From assembly GCF_000931465.1 (NCBI RefSeq), contig NZ_CP010892.1, positions 4,735,388 through 4,799,387 of the forward strand: a stretch of DNA of 64,000 nucleotides, read 5' to 3'. The position numbers and the translations under genes were made by a program. This document shows, piece by piece, positions 18,835 through 27,299 of the stretch; position 1 is the first letter of the stretch, and every line of letters starts with the position of its first letter. The notes beneath the pieces were generated by a model. It made no database searches. It was not told the DNA's origin and was given only the letters and a program-made list of their open reading frames with translations. Origin of the DNA: Pseudomonas sp. MRSN 12121 (GTDB taxonomy: Bacteria; Pseudomonadota; Gammaproteobacteria; Pseudomonadales; Pseudomonadaceae).

Positions 18835-18949
18835 AGGCGCGTCCACCACGGGGCGATGCGCCGTCGCCGAGCGGCGCCATCGTAATTGCGATGAACTCCT
18901 GCGGGTGCCCGCCGGTCAGCTGATCAGGCTCTCCGGTCGAGGTACCCGC

Positions 18950-19750
18950 ATGCAGATCACCCTGAACCAGCAAGTCGCCCTGGTCACCGGCGCCAGTTCC
19001 GGCATCGGTGCCGCGGCGGCCACCGCCCTGGCCGCGGCCGGGGCCTCGGTGGTACTCAACTACCATCGCCAGGCCGCGCCCGCCGAGAAACTCGCCGCCG
19101 ATATCAACGCCTGCGGCGGCCGGGCCATCGCCGTGGGCGCCGACATTTCCCGGGAAGACGAGGTCCAGCGCCTGTTCGACAAGGCGCTGGAAGCCTTCGG
19201 CGTCCTCGACATCCTGGTGGCCAACTCGGGCCTGCAAAAAGACGCCCCGGTGGTGGACATGACCCTGGACGACTGGAACCGGGTGATCGGCGTCAACCTC
19301 ACCGGCCAGTTCCTCTGCGCCCGCGCCGCCCTGCGGATTTTCCAGCGCCAGGGGATCCGCACCGGGGTGTCGCGCGCCGCCGGCAAGATCATCCACATGA
19401 GTTCGGTGCACCAGCACATTCCCTGGGCCGGGCACGTCAATTACGCGGCGTCCAAGGGCGGCGTGGAGATGCTGATGCGCAGCCTGGCCCAGGAAGTCAG
19501 CCACCAGCGGATCCGGGTCAACGCCATCGCCCCCGGCGCCATCGCCACCCCCATCAATCGCCGCGCCACCGAGGGCTCGGCCGGCGCCCGGCTGCTCGAA
19601 CTGATCCCCTACGGGCGCCTCGGCGACGTCAAGGACGTGGCCAACGCCGTGGTCTGGCTGGCCAGCGACGCCTCCGACTACGTGCTGGGCAGCACCCTGG
19701 TGATCGACGGCGGCATGAGCCTGTATCCGGAGTTTCGCGACAATGGCTGA
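18950..19750 (+). CDS. Short-chain dehydrogenase/reductase (glucose 1-dehydrogenase-like)
   Basis: A 266-residue classical SDR. It has the TGASSGIGAAAA cofactor motif near residue 13, NSG in place of the usual NAG, and the catalytic Ser-Tyr-Lys as SS...YAASKGG. The C-terminus VLGSTLVIDGGMS is typical of the glucose/ribitol dehydrogenase group. Its stop overlaps the next gene's start by 8 nt, so it is translationally coupled to a GH15 hydrolase. The pair suggests sugar or trehalose handling, as in stress-related glucose dehydrogenase operons. The exact substrate is not determined by sequence. Confidence 0.88.
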   Translation: MQITLNQQVALVTGASSGIGAAAATALAAAGASVVLNYHRQAAPAEKLAADINACGGRAIAVGADISREDEVQRLFDKALEAFGVLDILVANSGLQKDAPVVDMTLDDWNRVIGVNLTGQFLCARAALRIFQRQGIRTGVSRAAGKIIHMSSVHQHIPWAGHVNYAASKGGVEMLMRSLAQEVSHQRIRVNAIAPGAIATPINRRATEGSAGARLLELIPYGRLGDVKDVANAVVWLASDASDYVLGSTLVIDGGMSLYPEFRDNG

Positions 19751-21560
19751 CACTGAACGACAAGCCTCGATCGATGCCCACGGCATCATTGGCGACCTGC
19801 GCACCGCGGCGCTGGTCAACGACAAGGGCAGCGTGGATTTCTTCTGCTGGCCGGAGTTCGACAGCCCCTCGCTGTTCTGCTCGCTGCTCGACACCCCGGA
19901 CGCCGGGATCTTCCAGCTCGCGCCGGACCTGCCCGACGCGCGCCGCGAACAGATCTACCTGCCGGACAGCAATGTCCTGCAGACCCGCTGGCTCAGCGCG
20001 CGCGCGGTGGTGGAAATCACCGACCTGCTGGCCATCGGCGACAGCGACGACGACCTGCCGCTGCTGATCCGCCGGGTGCGGGTGGTCAGCGGCCGCGCCA
20101 CGCTGCGCCTGCGCTGCGCGGTGCGCCATGACTACGCCCGCGCCACCACCCGCGCGCGGCTCGACGGCGCGACCGTGTGCTTCGAGGCCGAACGCCAGCC
20201 GAGCCTGCGCCTGGTCGGCAGCCAAGCGCTGCGCATCGAGCGCGACGCCGCGGTGGCCGAGTTCGAGCTGGAGCAGGAGCAGAGCGCCGAATTCAGGCTC
20301 GGCGACCTCGACGACCCGCGCCTGCCTGCCGATGGCGAACTGTACCTGGCGCGTACGCTGAAGTTCTGGCGCGACTGGATCGGCCAGTCCAACTACCGCG
20401 GCCGCTGGCGCGAGATGGTCAACCGTTCGGCCCTGGCGCTGAAGCTGCTGACCTCGCGCAAGCACGGGGCGATCCTTGCCGCCGCCACCTTCGGCCTGCC
20501 GGAAACCCCGGGCGGCGAACGCAATTGGGATTATCGCTACACCTGGATCCGCGACGCCTCGTTCACCGTCTACGCCTTCATGCGCCTGGGCTTCGTCGAG
20601 GAGGCCAACGCCTACATGCGCTGGCTGCGCGGGCGGGTCAGCGACTGCTGCGACCAGCCGACCAAGCTCAACATCCTGTACGCCATCGACGGCCGCCAGG
20701 AGCTACCGGAAACCCTGCTGAAACACTTCTCGGGACACGGCGGGGCGACGCCCGTGCGGATCGGCAACCAGGCGTTCGAGCAGGTCCAGCTGGACATCTT
20801 CGGCGAACTGCTGGACGCGGTGTACCTGGTCAACAAATACGGCGAGGCGATCTCCCACGAAGGCTGGCAACACGCGGTCGACGTGGTGGACCAGGTCTGC
20901 GCCAGCTGGGACGGCAAGGACGTGGGCATTTGGGAGATGCGCGGCGAGGAGCATCACTTCCTGCATTCGCGGCTGATGTGCTGGGTGGCCCTGGACCGCG
21001 CCATCCGCCTCGCCTCGAAGCGCTCGCTGCCGGCGCCCTTCGCTCGCTGGGACCAGACCCGCCAGGCGATCCATGACGATATCTGGAGCAACTTCTGGGA
21101 CGAGGAGCGCGGGCATTTCGTGCAGTACAAGGGCGGCACCGCGCTGGACGGCTCGATGCTGCTGATGCCGCTGGTGCGCTTCGTCGGCGCCCGCGATCCG
21201 CGCTGGCTGGCGACCCTGGAGGCGATCGAGAAAACCCTGGTGCGCGACGGCATGGTCTACCGCTACCGCAACGAAGACAGCGGCATCGACGGCCTGGCCG
21301 GCACCGAAGGCGCGTTCGTCGCCTGCTCGTTCTGGTACGTCGAATGCCTGGCCCGCGCCGGCCAGCTGGACAAGGCCCACCTGGAGTTCGAGCAGTTGCT
21401 GCGCTACGCCAACCCGCTGGGGCTGTACGCCGAAGAGTTCGACAGCCACGCCCGCCACCTGGGTAACACGCCCCAGGCGCTGAGCCACCTGGCGCTGATC
21501 AGCGCCGCCTGCTTCCTCGACCGGCGGCTCAGCGGCGAGAAGATCTTCTGGCAGCCCTGA
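19743..21560 (+). CDS. Glycoside hydrolase family 15 protein (glucoamylase/trehalase type)
   Basis: A 605-residue enzyme. An N-terminal beta domain (IDAHGIIGDLRTAALVNDKG, then FFCWPEFDSPSLF) is followed by an (alpha/alpha)6 barrel with NWDYRYTWIRDASFTVYA, the family's substrate-binding signature. The general acid is the Glu in GIWEMRGEEHHF and the probable base is the Glu in LYAEEFD, before LGNTPQALSHLALI. Bacterial proteins of this form hydrolyse alpha-glucosidic bonds, including trehalose. There is no signal peptide, so it should act in the cytoplasm. It overlaps the SDR gene and is followed by REP repeats instead of a clear terminator. Confidence 0.9.
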   Translation: MADTERQASIDAHGIIGDLRTAALVNDKGSVDFFCWPEFDSPSLFCSLLDTPDAGIFQLAPDLPDARREQIYLPDSNVLQTRWLSARAVVEITDLLAIGDSDDDLPLLIRRVRVVSGRATLRLRCAVRHDYARATTRARLDGATVCFEAERQPSLRLVGSQALRIERDAAVAEFELEQEQSAEFRLGDLDDPRLPADGELYLARTLKFWRDWIGQSNYRGRWREMVNRSALALKLLTSRKHGAILAAATFGLPETPGGERNWDYRYTWIRDASFTVYAFMRLGFVEEANAYMRWLRGRVSDCCDQPTKLNILYAIDGRQELPETLLKHFSGHGGATPVRIGNQAFEQVQLDIFGELLDAVYLVNKYGEAISHEGWQHAVDVVDQVCASWDGKDVGIWEMRGEEHHFLHSRLMCWVALDRAIRLASKRSLPAPFARWDQTRQAIHDDIWSNFWDEERGHFVQYKGGTALDGSMLLMPLVRFVGARDPRWLATLEAIEKTLVRDGMVYRYRNEDSGIDGLAGTEGAFVACSFWYVECLARAGQLDKAHLEFEQLLRYANPLGLYAEEFDSHARHLGNTPQALSHLALISAACFLDRRLSGEKIFWQP

Positions 21561-21579
21561 CCGCCCGCCCCCACCGCCC

Positions 21580-21668
21580 GCAGGAGCGAGGCTTGCCCGC
21601 GATGAACGATGACGCGGTACATCCGGCGTTACGCGTCGTCCCTATCGCGGGCAAGCCTCGCTCCTACG
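21580..21668. repeat. REPIN downstream of the GH15 gene
   Basis: Inverted REP copies: gcaggagcgaggcttgcccg followed by cgatga on the left, and atcgcgggcaagcctcgctc then ctacg on the right, about 35 bp apart. It is the same family as the 16.7-kb element. Confidence 0.88.
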
Positions 21669-21714
21669 CAAGAAGGCCGTGGCTGTTGGCATCGATACAG
21701 GCTAACGCGCTTTG

Positions 21715-21862
21715 TGTAGCCGCTGCCGAGCCCTGGCGAGGCTGCGATCGAGGCCGCAGGACTCGCCAGGCGCACAACGCGTTTCTCCAGGTCCTTCGCG
21801 GCGGCAGGCTTGGCGGCCCTACGGGCCGATCGCAGCCTCGCTGGCGCTCGGCAGCGGCTACA
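21715..21862. repeat. Long inverted repeat of a second REP class
   Basis: The left arm begins tgtagccgctgccgag and continues through ggcgaggctgcgatcg. The right arm (21828-21862) is its inverse: gatcgcagcctcg, ctggcg, ctcggcagcggctaca. The arms differ in sequence from the gtaggagcgaag REP family. Together with the preceding REPIN it fills the 389-bp gap between the GH15 and isochorismatase genes. I see no gene there. Confidence 0.8.
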
Positions 21863-21949
21863 GGGGCGGCGTGGCGTATCAACGAGAAGGGTTCGCAGCA
21901 CCGGGGCTTTGCAGGCAGAATGGACCGCCCGGCCCGCTCAAGGACTGCC

Positions 21950-22420
21950 ATGCGCCAGGTGCTGCTGATCATCGACGTGCAACCCTCGTTCAACCCGCCG
22001 GCCTGGCTGCTGGACGGCATCAACGCCCTGCTCGGCCAACTGCCGTCGGTGGCCACCGTCGAACGCCACGACGAAAGCCACACGCCCTTCGCCCGCCAGC
22101 TCGGCTGGCAACCCGCGCCGGACGACGACAGCCTGGTCGCCGCCGACCGCGTCTTCATCAAGCACGGCTACACCCTCACCGCGCCCACCCTCGCCTACCT
22201 GCACAGCCTGGCCCCGGACCGGGTGCTGGTCTGCGGCATCCAGACCGACACCTGCGTGCTCGCCGCCGGCTTCGCCCTGTTCGACGCCGGCCTGCAACCG
22301 ACCCTGATCACCGACCTGACGGTAGGCTCGTCGCTGGACCGCAGCGGCGAACTGGGCGTGCGCTTGTGGCGGCATCATTTCAAGCACCTGACCACCCGCG
22401 CCGAGCTCTTGGGCTCCTAG
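21950..22420 (+). CDS. Isochorismatase-family hydrolase
   Basis: A 156-residue cysteine hydrolase. It has the catalytic Asp in LLIIDVQPSFN, the Lys in FIKHGYT, and the nucleophile Cys in GIQTDTCVLAAGF, preceded by the family's VLVCGIQTD segment (usually G-x-x-T-x-x-C). It is shorter than typical nicotinamidases (about 180-210 residues). Members hydrolyse C-N or enol-ether bonds in small molecules; the substrate cannot be inferred here. It is monocistronic, with a hairpin and T-tract at its 3' end. Confidence 0.85.
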   Translation: MRQVLLIIDVQPSFNPPAWLLDGINALLGQLPSVATVERHDESHTPFARQLGWQPAPDDDSLVAADRVFIKHGYTLTAPTLAYLHSLAPDRVLVCGIQTDTCVLAAGFALFDAGLQPTLITDLTVGSSLDRSGELGVRLWRHHFKHLTTRAELLGS

Positions 22421-22428
22421 CTCTTTTT
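22403..22428 (+). terminator. Probable intrinsic terminator after the isochorismatase gene
   Basis: Arms GAGCT and AGCTC with an 11-nt loop are followed directly by TTTTT. The stem overlaps the stop codon. It is short but correctly placed. Confidence 0.5.
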
Positions 22429-22629
22429 AACCTGGCTGGAACGAACCAGCCCGCGACCGAGCGTTCGGCTGCCCAACGACAATCGCAGCCAGGCCATCCT
22501 ATTGATACCATTGGTTTTCCTGGCGACACCCCACCTCGGCCATCCACCCTCCGACGCAGCGCCAGGCCCATACCTGTAATTTCGCAACAGTTTTCCAATC
22601 CCCACTCCCATGTCCACAAGGAATCAGGC

Positions 22630-22962
22630 ATGAGCTACTTCGTACATATCTCGTTCGATCTCAAGAATGCCAAGGCTTCGCCTCACGGCACCTATGCCTA
22701 CAAGCTGATAGGCAAGGCCCTGGAAAAAATCGACTACGCGAAGGTGGTCAAAGGCAAGCGCAAGAAAACCGCGACCAAGCTGACCGCCAACACCTTCATC
22801 GCCGAGTTCGAGAAGACGAACGCCCACCAGACCGATATCACCAAATTCGTCACCAAAGAGCTGCGCAAAATCTTCAAGACCTATCAAGTCGAAGGGAAAT
22901 ACTTCATTTCCACCGGCACCCAGTGGGCCTGGAAGATCGGCAAGTTCAGCAAGAAGAAATAG
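22630..22962 (+). CDS. Small basic protein of unknown function
   Basis: A 110-residue, lysine-rich protein starting MSYFVHISFDLKNA. The start is supported by AAGGAATC upstream. About one residue in six is lysine and the tail is KIGKFSKKK. There is no signal peptide or membrane segment. The repeated VTKELRKIFKTYQVEGKYF-like alternation suggests an alpha/beta fold, possibly nucleic-acid or nucleotide binding, but I recognise no family. Its codon use is less GC-rich than that of its neighbours, which hints at accessory origin. It stands alone between two terminator-bounded genes. Confidence 0.75.
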   Translation: MSYFVHISFDLKNAKASPHGTYAYKLIGKALEKIDYAKVVKGKRKKTATKLTANTFIAEFEKTNAHQTDITKFVTKELRKIFKTYQVEGKYFISTGTQWAWKIGKFSKKK

Positions 22963-23033
22963 CCTGCAAGCCGGGACTGGCCAGGCGCGTGGATTGAGCT
23001 AAGGTTCTGGCTTTCCTTGTCACTGGATCCGCC

Positions 23034-23936
23034 ATGAGCCGCCCTCTCCCTGTCCAGTTCCTCCACACCCCCCGCCTGCACCTCGCCTACGAACACCACG
23101 GCCCCGAGAGCGGTGAGCCGGTGATCCTGCTGCATGGTTTTCCCTACGACCCGCGCAGTTATGACGAGATCGTTCCCGAGCTGGCGGCGCGCGGTTATCG
23201 GGTGATAGTGCCTTACCTGCGCGGCTACGGCCCGACGCGCTTCGCCGGGCCGCAGGTCATGCGTTCCGGGCAGCAGGCGGCGCTGGCCCAGGACCTGTTG
23301 GACCTGATGGACGGCCTGAACCTGCCCCGGGCCGCCCTCGCCGGCTTCGACTGGGGCGGGCGCGCCGCCTGCATCGTCGCGGCGCTGTGGCCGGAGCGGG
23401 TGCGCTGCCTGGTGAGCGCCGACGGCTACAACATCCAGGACATCGCCCGCTCGACGCAGCCTCTGCCGCCCGAGGCCGAGCACCGCTACTGGTACCAGTA
23501 CTACTTCCACACTCAGCGCGGGGTGGACGGCCTGAGCACCAACCGCCGCGAACTGTGCGAGCTGCTGTGGCGGCTCTGGTCGCCGACCTGGGCGCGCGGC
23601 GCGGCGCTGTATCCGTTGAGCGCGCCGTCGTTCGACAACCCGGACTTCGTCGAGGTGGTGATCCATTCCTACCGCCACCGCTTCATGTACGCCCCGGGCG
23701 ATCCCGGCCTGGAAGCCATCGAGCAGGCGCTGGCGCAACAGCCGCCGATCGGCGTGCCGAGCATTTCCCTGTGCGGCGCCGACGACGGGGTCGGCCCGGC
23801 GAGCGAAGAGGACGAGGACATCGGCCTGTTCACCGGCCCCTACCAACGCCGCGTGCTGCCCGGGGTCGGCCACAACGTGCCGCAGGAGGCGCCGCTGGCT
23901 ACCTTGCAAGCGTTACTGGAACTGCTGGAAGGCTGA
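23034..23936 (+). CDS. Alpha/beta hydrolase with Asp nucleophile (epoxide hydrolase-like)
   Basis: A 300-residue soluble alpha/beta hydrolase. HGFPYDPRSYDEI supplies the oxyanion segment. The nucleophile elbow is GFDWGG, with Asp in place of Ser, as in epoxide hydrolases and haloalkane dehalogenases. The final His is in PGVGHNVPQEAP, and the acid is probably in CGADDGVGP. The cap domain contains paired aromatic residues (HRYWYQYYF) that could position an epoxide. The Asp nucleophile makes esterase or lipase activity unlikely. Its last 24 bp overlap the convergent regulator gene. Confidence 0.85.
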   Translation: MSRPLPVQFLHTPRLHLAYEHHGPESGEPVILLHGFPYDPRSYDEIVPELAARGYRVIVPYLRGYGPTRFAGPQVMRSGQQAALAQDLLDLMDGLNLPRAALAGFDWGGRAACIVAALWPERVRCLVSADGYNIQDIARSTQPLPPEAEHRYWYQYYFHTQRGVDGLSTNRRELCELLWRLWSPTWARGAALYPLSAPSFDNPDFVEVVIHSYRHRFMYAPGDPGLEAIEQALAQQPPIGVPSISLCGADDGVGPASEEDEDIGLFTGPYQRRVLPGVGHNVPQEAPLATLQALLELLEG

Positions 23937-24911
23937 CCCGCCCTCCGACGAAAAGCGCTCTCGATACGCCTGCGGCGTCACCCCCACGCCGCGCAGGAAG
24001 CTGCGGCGCAGGGTTTCTTCGCTGCCGAAACCGCACTGCATGGCAATGCGCTTGATCGCCAGGCCGCTCTCGCCGAGCAGGCGCCGGGCGCTTTCGACGC
24101 GGATCCGTTCGATGGCCCGGGCCGGGGTCTGGCCGGTGTCGGCGCGGTAATGGCGCACGAAGCTGCGCTCGCTCATGCCGGCCTGTTCGGCCAGGGTCGG
24201 GATGCTCAGGTCGCGGCCGAGGTTTTCGGCGATCCAGGCATGCAGGTCGTCGAAGCGCCCGCCCTGTTTCTGCAGGGCCAGGGTGGCGCTGAATTGCGCT
24301 TGGCCGCCCGGACGCTTGAGGAACACCACCAGGTGCCGGGCCACTTCCAGGGCCAGGGCGTGCCCCAGGTCCGCTTCCACCAGCGCCAGGGCCAGGTCGA
24401 TCCCGGCGGTGACGCCGGCCGAGGTCCAGACCGGGCCTTCGTTGATGAAGATCGGATCGGCCTCCACCCGCAAGCGCGGGTATTGCCGCGCCAGTTGCTC
24501 GCAGCGGGTCCAGTGGGTCACCACCCGGCGCCCGTCGAGCCAGCCGCTGGCGGCCAGCAGGAAAGCCCCGGTGCACACCGAGGCGACCCGCCGCGCCTGC
24601 GCGGCCTGTTGGCGGACCCAGGCCACCAGCGCCGGGTCTTCGGCCGCGGCATACACACCCCAGCCGCCGGCGACGATCAGCGTGTCGCAGGCGCTGTCCG
24701 GCTCCGGCAAGGGCGCGGCCAGCAGCGTCAGCCCGGCCGAGGTCAGCACCGTCCCGTCGCCCGCGGCGATCACGCTGGCCGCATAGGGCTGCGGCAGGCC
24801 CTTGTGCCGCGCCAGGTCGTTGGCCGAGGCGAACACCTGCAGGGGGCCCGTGACGTCCAGCACCTGGGCGTTGGCAAATGTCAGGACACGAATGGTTTTC
24901 GGGCTGGACAT
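23913..24911 (-). CDS. GlxA-type AraC regulator (DJ-1/PfpI domain plus AraC helix-turn-helix)
   Basis: A 332-residue transcription factor. The N-terminal DJ-1/PfpI-like domain includes the nucleophile-elbow segment SVCTGAFLLAASGWLDG. The C-terminal AraC domain has LAEQAGMSERSFVRHYRADTG and a second helix pair ending GFGSEETLRRSF. Such proteins sense small metabolites through the first domain. The start is placed at MSSPKTIRV. It is divergent from the isonitrile hydratase gene, which shares the same fold as its sensor domain, so it may regulate that gene by sensing a related compound (inference). Confidence 0.88.
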   Translation of the reverse strand: MSSPKTIRVLTFANAQVLDVTGPLQVFASANDLARHKGLPQPYAASVIAAGDGTVLTSAGLTLLAAPLPEPDSACDTLIVAGGWGVYAAAEDPALVAWVRQQAAQARRVASVCTGAFLLAASGWLDGRRVVTHWTRCEQLARQYPRLRVEADPIFINEGPVWTSAGVTAGIDLALALVEADLGHALALEVARHLVVFLKRPGGQAQFSATLALQKQGGRFDDLHAWIAENLGRDLSIPTLAEQAGMSERSFVRHYRADTGQTPARAIERIRVESARRLLGESGLAIKRIAMQCGFGSEETLRRSFLRGVGVTPQAYRERFSSEGGSAFQQFQ

Positions 24912-24934
24912 GATTGGCGTAATTCGTGGGCAGG

Positions 24935-24950
24935 TTGGCGAATACGCCAA
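24935..24950. promoter_or_regulatory. Palindrome in the GlxA/inhA divergent promoter
   Basis: TTGGCG-AATA-CGCCAA, a perfect 6-bp inverted repeat 24 bp before the regulator's start codon; an extra TTGGCG half-site lies at about 24914. It is a candidate operator for the divergent pair. Confidence 0.4.
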
Positions 24951-25021
24951 AGCCTAGGGCGCTAGAGTCCAATCGTCCAGCGCGAAGACTGGATACCCTC
25001 GACAAGCCCAGGAGCTTCCCC

Positions 25022-25708
25022 ATGACGCTGCAGATCGGTTTCCTGTTGTTCCCCAACGTCCAGCAACTCGACCTCACGGGCCCCTACGACGTGCTCGCTT
25101 CGCTGCCGGATGTGCAGGTGCACCTGGTGTGGAAAGAACGCGGCCCGATCGTCGCCAGTACCGGGCTGGTGTTGCAGGCGACCACCCGCTTCGCCGACTG
25201 CCCGGCGCTGGATGTGATCTGCGTGCCCGGGGGCGCGGGGGTCGGCGCGCTGATGGAGGATCGTCAGACCCTCGATTTCATCCGCCACCAGGCGGCGCAG
25301 GCGCGCTATGTCACCTCGGTGTGCACCGGCTCGCTGGTCCTCGGCGCCGCCGGGCTGCTGCGCGGCAAGCGCGCCACCACCCACTGGGCCTACCATCATT
25401 TGCTGGAGCCCCTGGGGGCGATTGCGGTGCAGGAACGTGTGGTGCGCGACGGCAACCTGCTGAGCGGCGGCGGGATCACCGCGGGGATCGACTTTGCCCT
25501 GGTCCTGGCCGCCGAGCTGTTCGACGAGGCCACAGCGCAACGGGTCCAACTGCAACTGGAGTACGCCCCGGCTCCGCCTTTCGCGGCGGGGAGCCCACAG
25601 ACGGCGCCCGCATCGGTGGTGGCGGAAGCCCGGCGGCTCGCGGCGAATTCCCTCCGGCAGCGCGGCGAGATCGTCGAACGGGTCGTGCAGGGCTGGCAAC
25701 AGGATTGA
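25022..25708 (+). CDS. inhA: Isonitrile hydratase (DJ-1/PfpI family)
   Basis: A 228-residue enzyme whose length and sequence match isonitrile hydratase InhA of P. putida N19-2, which hydrates isonitriles to N-formamides. Features include MTLQIGFLLFPNVQQLDLTG, PGGAGVGALMED with the conserved acid/glycine region, and the catalytic Cys in TSVCTGSLVLGAAGLLRGKR. It was likely acquired to detoxify or use isonitriles such as the pseudomonad product paerucumarin or plant and fungal isocyanides (inference). It is divergent from a GlxA-type regulator across 110 bp. Confidence 0.88.
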   Translation: MTLQIGFLLFPNVQQLDLTGPYDVLASLPDVQVHLVWKERGPIVASTGLVLQATTRFADCPALDVICVPGGAGVGALMEDRQTLDFIRHQAAQARYVTSVCTGSLVLGAAGLLRGKRATTHWAYHHLLEPLGAIAVQERVVRDGNLLSGGGITAGIDFALVLAAELFDEATAQRVQLQLEYAPAPPFAAGSPQTAPASVVAEARRLAANSLRQRGEIVERVVQGWQQD

Positions 25709-25805
25709 AACGGCGCCTGTAGCAACAGGCGGTAGAACAACAGATGCGGACCGGAGCAACCTTATCGGCCAGCTGAGCCCCGGCCGCATCTTCACAGGAC
25801 CGGCG

Positions 25806-26057
25806 TCAGGCCGGGACTGCGTTCTCGCAGGCCTGGCGGAGGTGGTCGATCACCTGCTGCACGGTCTGCAAGCCATCGGCCTGGTCATCGGGGATGGTGA
25901 GGTCGAACTCGGTCTCCAGGGCCGACACCAGTTCCACCCGGGCCAGCGAATCGGCGCCCAGGTCCTCGACGAACGCATCCTGGTTGCGGATGCTCGCCAG
26001 AGCGACGCCCAGTTCGGTCGCCACCACTTCTTTCACACGCTGTTCTAGCGTTTCCAT
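25806..26057 (-). CDS. darC: Acyl carrier protein of dialkylresorcinol biosynthesis
   Basis: An 83-residue acyl carrier protein, with the phosphopantetheine serine in DLGADSLARVELV and an acidic helix pattern. The start is METLEQR at 26057. An ATG 6 nt upstream leaves too little spacing from the AAGGGA ribosome site. It is the third gene of the darABC set, 83 bp after darB. In the known pathway this carrier takes part in the head-to-head condensation of two beta-keto acyl chains that gives 2,5-dialkylresorcinol. Confidence 0.88.
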   Translation of the reverse strand: METLEQRVKEVVATELGVALASIRNQDAFVEDLGADSLARVELVSALETEFDLTIPDDQADGLQTVQQVIDHLRQACENAVPA

Positions 26058-26140
26058 AGTCATTCCCTTGCGATTGGATATACGACGAAACAGTGGCCGG
26101 GTACGCCGGCCACCAGGTTTTGGCGTCAGCCGGGGCGATC

Positions 26141-27292
26141 TCAGACCGCCGTCAGGTGCATGAAGCCACCGGAGAAGCGCCCGCTCTCCGGAACGAAGCA
26201 CAGCACGCGCTGGCCCTTGTGCAGGCGGCCGGATTCCAGCAGTTCGTGGACCATGATGTAGATCGACGCCGCGCCGGTGTTACCGCGCTGGGACAGGTTG
26301 GTGTACCAGCGCTCCTGGGGAATCGGCATTTCGTTGCTTTCCAGGCACTCGGCGATCGGCTTGCGGAAGTACTCCGAGGACATGTGTGGCAGGAACCAGT
26401 CGACGGCTTCGGGCGACAAGTTGTGCTTGACCATCACCTCCCGCAGCGGCCGGCCCAGGGTGTACTTCACCACATTCTCGTTGAGCAGGCGCACGTCCTG
26501 CTTGATCGCGAAGATCGAGCGCGCGGCCCAGTCTTCCGGGGTCAGGAGTTTCCAGCCGGTGAGGCTTTCGTCCTCGGCCTTTTCCGCGCCGGCGTACATG
26601 CAGGTCGGCAATTCGTTGGCGTAGGAGAAGGTGTCGATCCAGTCGATACGCAGCGACAGGCCGCCCGCGCGTGGCTGGTTCTCGATCAGGAAGGCGCCGG
26701 CGCCGTCGGACAGCATCCAGCGCAGGAAGTCTTTCTCGAAGGCAATTTCCGGACGGGCCGCCAGTTGCGCCACCAGTGCCTCGTTTTCCGCGGTGAAATT
26801 GCGCGCATGCAGCACCGGCGACAGCACCTCGGACGCCGTGGCCACGGCGTTGCTGGTGGTCCCCGAGAGGACCGACAGGTAGGCGTATTTCAGCGCGGTG
26901 AGGCCGGCCAGGCAGATGCCGGCGGCGGACACCACTTCGCAGGGCTTGTTGCCCAGCTCGCCGTGCACCATCACGCCATGGTTGGGCATCAACTGGTCTG
27001 GCAGGGTGGTGCCGGTGGACAGGCATTGCATGTTGTCCAGGGCAAAACCGTCGCCCACCAGGCCCTTGATCGCCTCGGCGGTGATCTGTGCGTTAGTGAA
27101 GCGAGGAACACCGGTTTGCGGGTCCAGCACATAGTAGCGTTGCTTGATTCCGTTATTACGCAACACGACTTGCCGAGACCGCGAAGGTCGCCCGCCCACA
27201 TACCCGAGAATACTTTCCATGGTTTCGTTATCCACTGCCTCTCCCGGCATGAAAGTGGATGTTTTCGTAATATAGGCAAAGGCTTCGCTCAT
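26141..27292 (-). CDS. darB: Ketoacyl synthase III-like enzyme of dialkylresorcinol biosynthesis
   Basis: A 383-residue thiolase-fold enzyme. The catalytic Cys is in SAAGICLAGLTAL, the His in FLPHMSSEYF, and the Asn in NTGAASIYIMVHEL, giving the Cys-His-Asn triad of KAS III. It matches DarB of the P. chlororaphis 2-hexyl-5-propylresorcinol pathway in order and size. It lies 7 nt after darA and should supply or condense the beta-ketoacyl intermediates. Related enzymes act in flexirubin pathways, but no pigment genes are present here. Confidence 0.88.
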   Translation of the reverse strand: MSEAFAYITKTSTFMPGEAVDNETMESILGYVGGRPSRSRQVVLRNNGIKQRYYVLDPQTGVPRFTNAQITAEAIKGLVGDGFALDNMQCLSTGTTLPDQLMPNHGVMVHGELGNKPCEVVSAAGICLAGLTALKYAYLSVLSGTTSNAVATASEVLSPVLHARNFTAENEALVAQLAARPEIAFEKDFLRWMLSDGAGAFLIENQPRAGGLSLRIDWIDTFSYANELPTCMYAGAEKAEDESLTGWKLLTPEDWAARSIFAIKQDVRLLNENVVKYTLGRPLREVMVKHNLSPEAVDWFLPHMSSEYFRKPIAECLESNEMPIPQERWYTNLSQRGNTGAASIYIMVHELLESGRLHKGQRVLCFVPESGRFSGGFMHLTAV

Positions 27293-27299
27293 GATAAAT

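Noticed and set aside
21569..21949. N-terminal extension of the isochorismatase gene through the REP region
   Set aside because: The upstream frame is translated REP sequence; family homology begins at the ATG at 21950.
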